Source: Synechococcus sp. MED850 (lineage in GTDB: Bacteria; Cyanobacteriota; Cyanobacteriia; PCC-6307; Cyanobiaceae). From it: DNA of 6,161 nucleotides. How positions within the stretch are numbered: the stretch's first letter is position 1; each line of letters starts with the position of its first letter. Positions 5,837 to 6,161 of the stretch are shown here, piece by piece. The position numbers and the translations under genes are program-made. The notes beneath the pieces are model-generated. The model was not told the origin of the DNA, did no database searches, and was given only the letters and a program-made list of their open reading frames with translations. The stretch is from NCBI GenBank assembly GCA_002700765.1, contig PAEP01000055.1, positions 9,840-16,000 of the forward strand. Direction: 5' to 3'.

Positions 5837-6112
5837 TCAGCGACCTCCTTTCTTGTCTTTGATGTGGCCCTTGAAGGTGCGGGTCGGAGCGAACTCCCCC
5901 AGCTTGTGACCCACCATCTGCTCGGTGATGAACACCGGCACGTGGGTCCTGCCGTTGTGGACGGCAATGGTGTGGCCGATCATCATCGGCAAGATCGTCG
6001 ACGCCCGAGACCAGGTCTTGATCACGGACTTGTCGTCGTTCTCGTTCTGCTTTTCAACCTTGCGAAGAAGGCTGTCAGCGATGAAGGGTCCTTTTTTGAG
6101 TGAACGTCCCAT
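5837..6112 (-). CDS. rpsS: 30S ribosomal protein S19
   Basis: S19 sits in the 30S head, pairs with S13 and forms contacts with the A-site tRNA and the large subunit. The ORF gives 91 residues, the normal length, starting [20 protein letters not shown]. It carries the family signature [20 protein letters not shown] (52-71) followed by [12 protein letters not shown]. The start is the ATG at 6110-6112. Its leader has no Shine-Dalgarno sequence and is 35 nt if the upstream L2 end is placed correctly. The last codons, for KKGGR, double as the Shine-Dalgarno sequence of rplV. Confidence 0.98.
   Translation of the reverse strand: MGRSLKKGPFIADSLLRKVEKQNENDDKSVIKTWSRASTILPMMIGHTIAVHNGRTHVPVFITEQMVGHKLGEFAPTRTFKGHIKDKKGGR
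5843..5850 (-). promoter_or_regulatory. Shine-Dalgarno of rplV inside the rpsS 3' end
   Basis: AAGGAGGT on the minus strand, 10 nt before the rplV ATG. It is read as the Lys-Gly-Gly codons at the end of S19 (AAA GGA GGT). Confidence 0.85.
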
Positions 6113-6147
6113 AGCGGTTTAAGCAAGCGGCAAAACGATGGTTGGCA

Positions 6148-6161
6148 TCAGGAATCACGTC
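6148..6161 (-). CDS. rplB: Probable 3' end of ribosomal protein L2 (partial)
   Basis: Only 14 bases are present. One minus-strand frame reads Arg-Asp-Ser and then TGA at 6148-6150. The S10-spc order predicts rplB immediately before rpsS, and I recall cyanobacterial L2 proteins ending in a similar Gly/Arg-rich tail with RDS. The call rests mainly on gene order; the sequence alone is too short to prove it. The following 35 nt to the rpsS start hold no clear Shine-Dalgarno sequence or promoter. Confidence 0.5.

Noticed and set aside
5833..5967. Upstream extension of rplV by 45 residues
   Set aside because: It overlaps rpsS out of frame; the ATG at 5830-5832 has a strong Shine-Dalgarno sequence and the expected protein length.
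6120..6161. Possible terminator or promoter upstream of rpsS
   Set aside because: Only a 4-bp GATG/CATC stem with a short T-run is present, and no convincing -35/-10 pair; the gene order implies read-through from rplB.

Overview
The window is an uninterrupted run of ribosomal protein genes, all on the minus strand. In transcription order (from high to low coordinates) they are: end of rplB (L2, inferred) - rpsS (S19) - rplV (L22) - rpsC (S3) - rplP (L16) - rpmC (L29) - rpsQ (S17) - rplN (L14) - rplX (L24) - rplE (L5) - rpsH (S8) - rplF (L6) - rplR (L18) - rpsE (S5) - start of rplO (L15). This is the fused S10-spc ribosomal protein operon. No mobile element, RNA gene, CRISPR array or unknown cassette is visible, and I found no previously undescribed system.

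The protein sequences point to a picocyanobacterium of the marine/freshwater Synechococcus-Cyanobium group. S5 has a long Q/R/G-rich N-terminal extension of the kind I associate with that group, and the L15, L18 and S5 sequences read like those I remember from it. The gene order lacks rpsN between rplE and rpsH and rpmD between rpsE and rplO, as in cyanobacteria. The DNA is GC-rich, which argues against low-GC Prochlorococcus. The octamer GCGATCGC (HIP1), abundant in many other cyanobacteria, was not found by eye. The species assignment is inference from memory.

Layout: 6161-5458 holds the L2 end, S19 and L22; 5437-3996 holds S3, L16 and L29; 3979-2937 holds S17, L14 and L24; 2896-1936 holds L5 and S8; 1921-1 holds L6, L18, S5 and the 5' part of L15. 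Gaps run from a 4-nt overlap to 40 nt, so there is no room for an obvious promoter or terminator, and the genes are probably co-transcribed. No stretch longer than 300 bases lacks a gene.

The products build both subunits: S3, S5, S8, S17 and S19 of the 30S, and L2, L5, L6, L14, L15, L16, L18, L22, L24 and L29 of the 50S. What is worth a second look lies in the fine structure: a perfect 22-bp palindrome inside rplP, Shine-Dalgarno sequences embedded in the 3' ends of upstream genes (one a 10-nt match to the 16S tail), a set of pyrimidine-rich leaders without Shine-Dalgarno, near-exclusive use of TGA stops, a hairpin at the rplX-rplE junction, a 10-residue repeat in the S5 extension, and low-complexity tails on L16 and S17.
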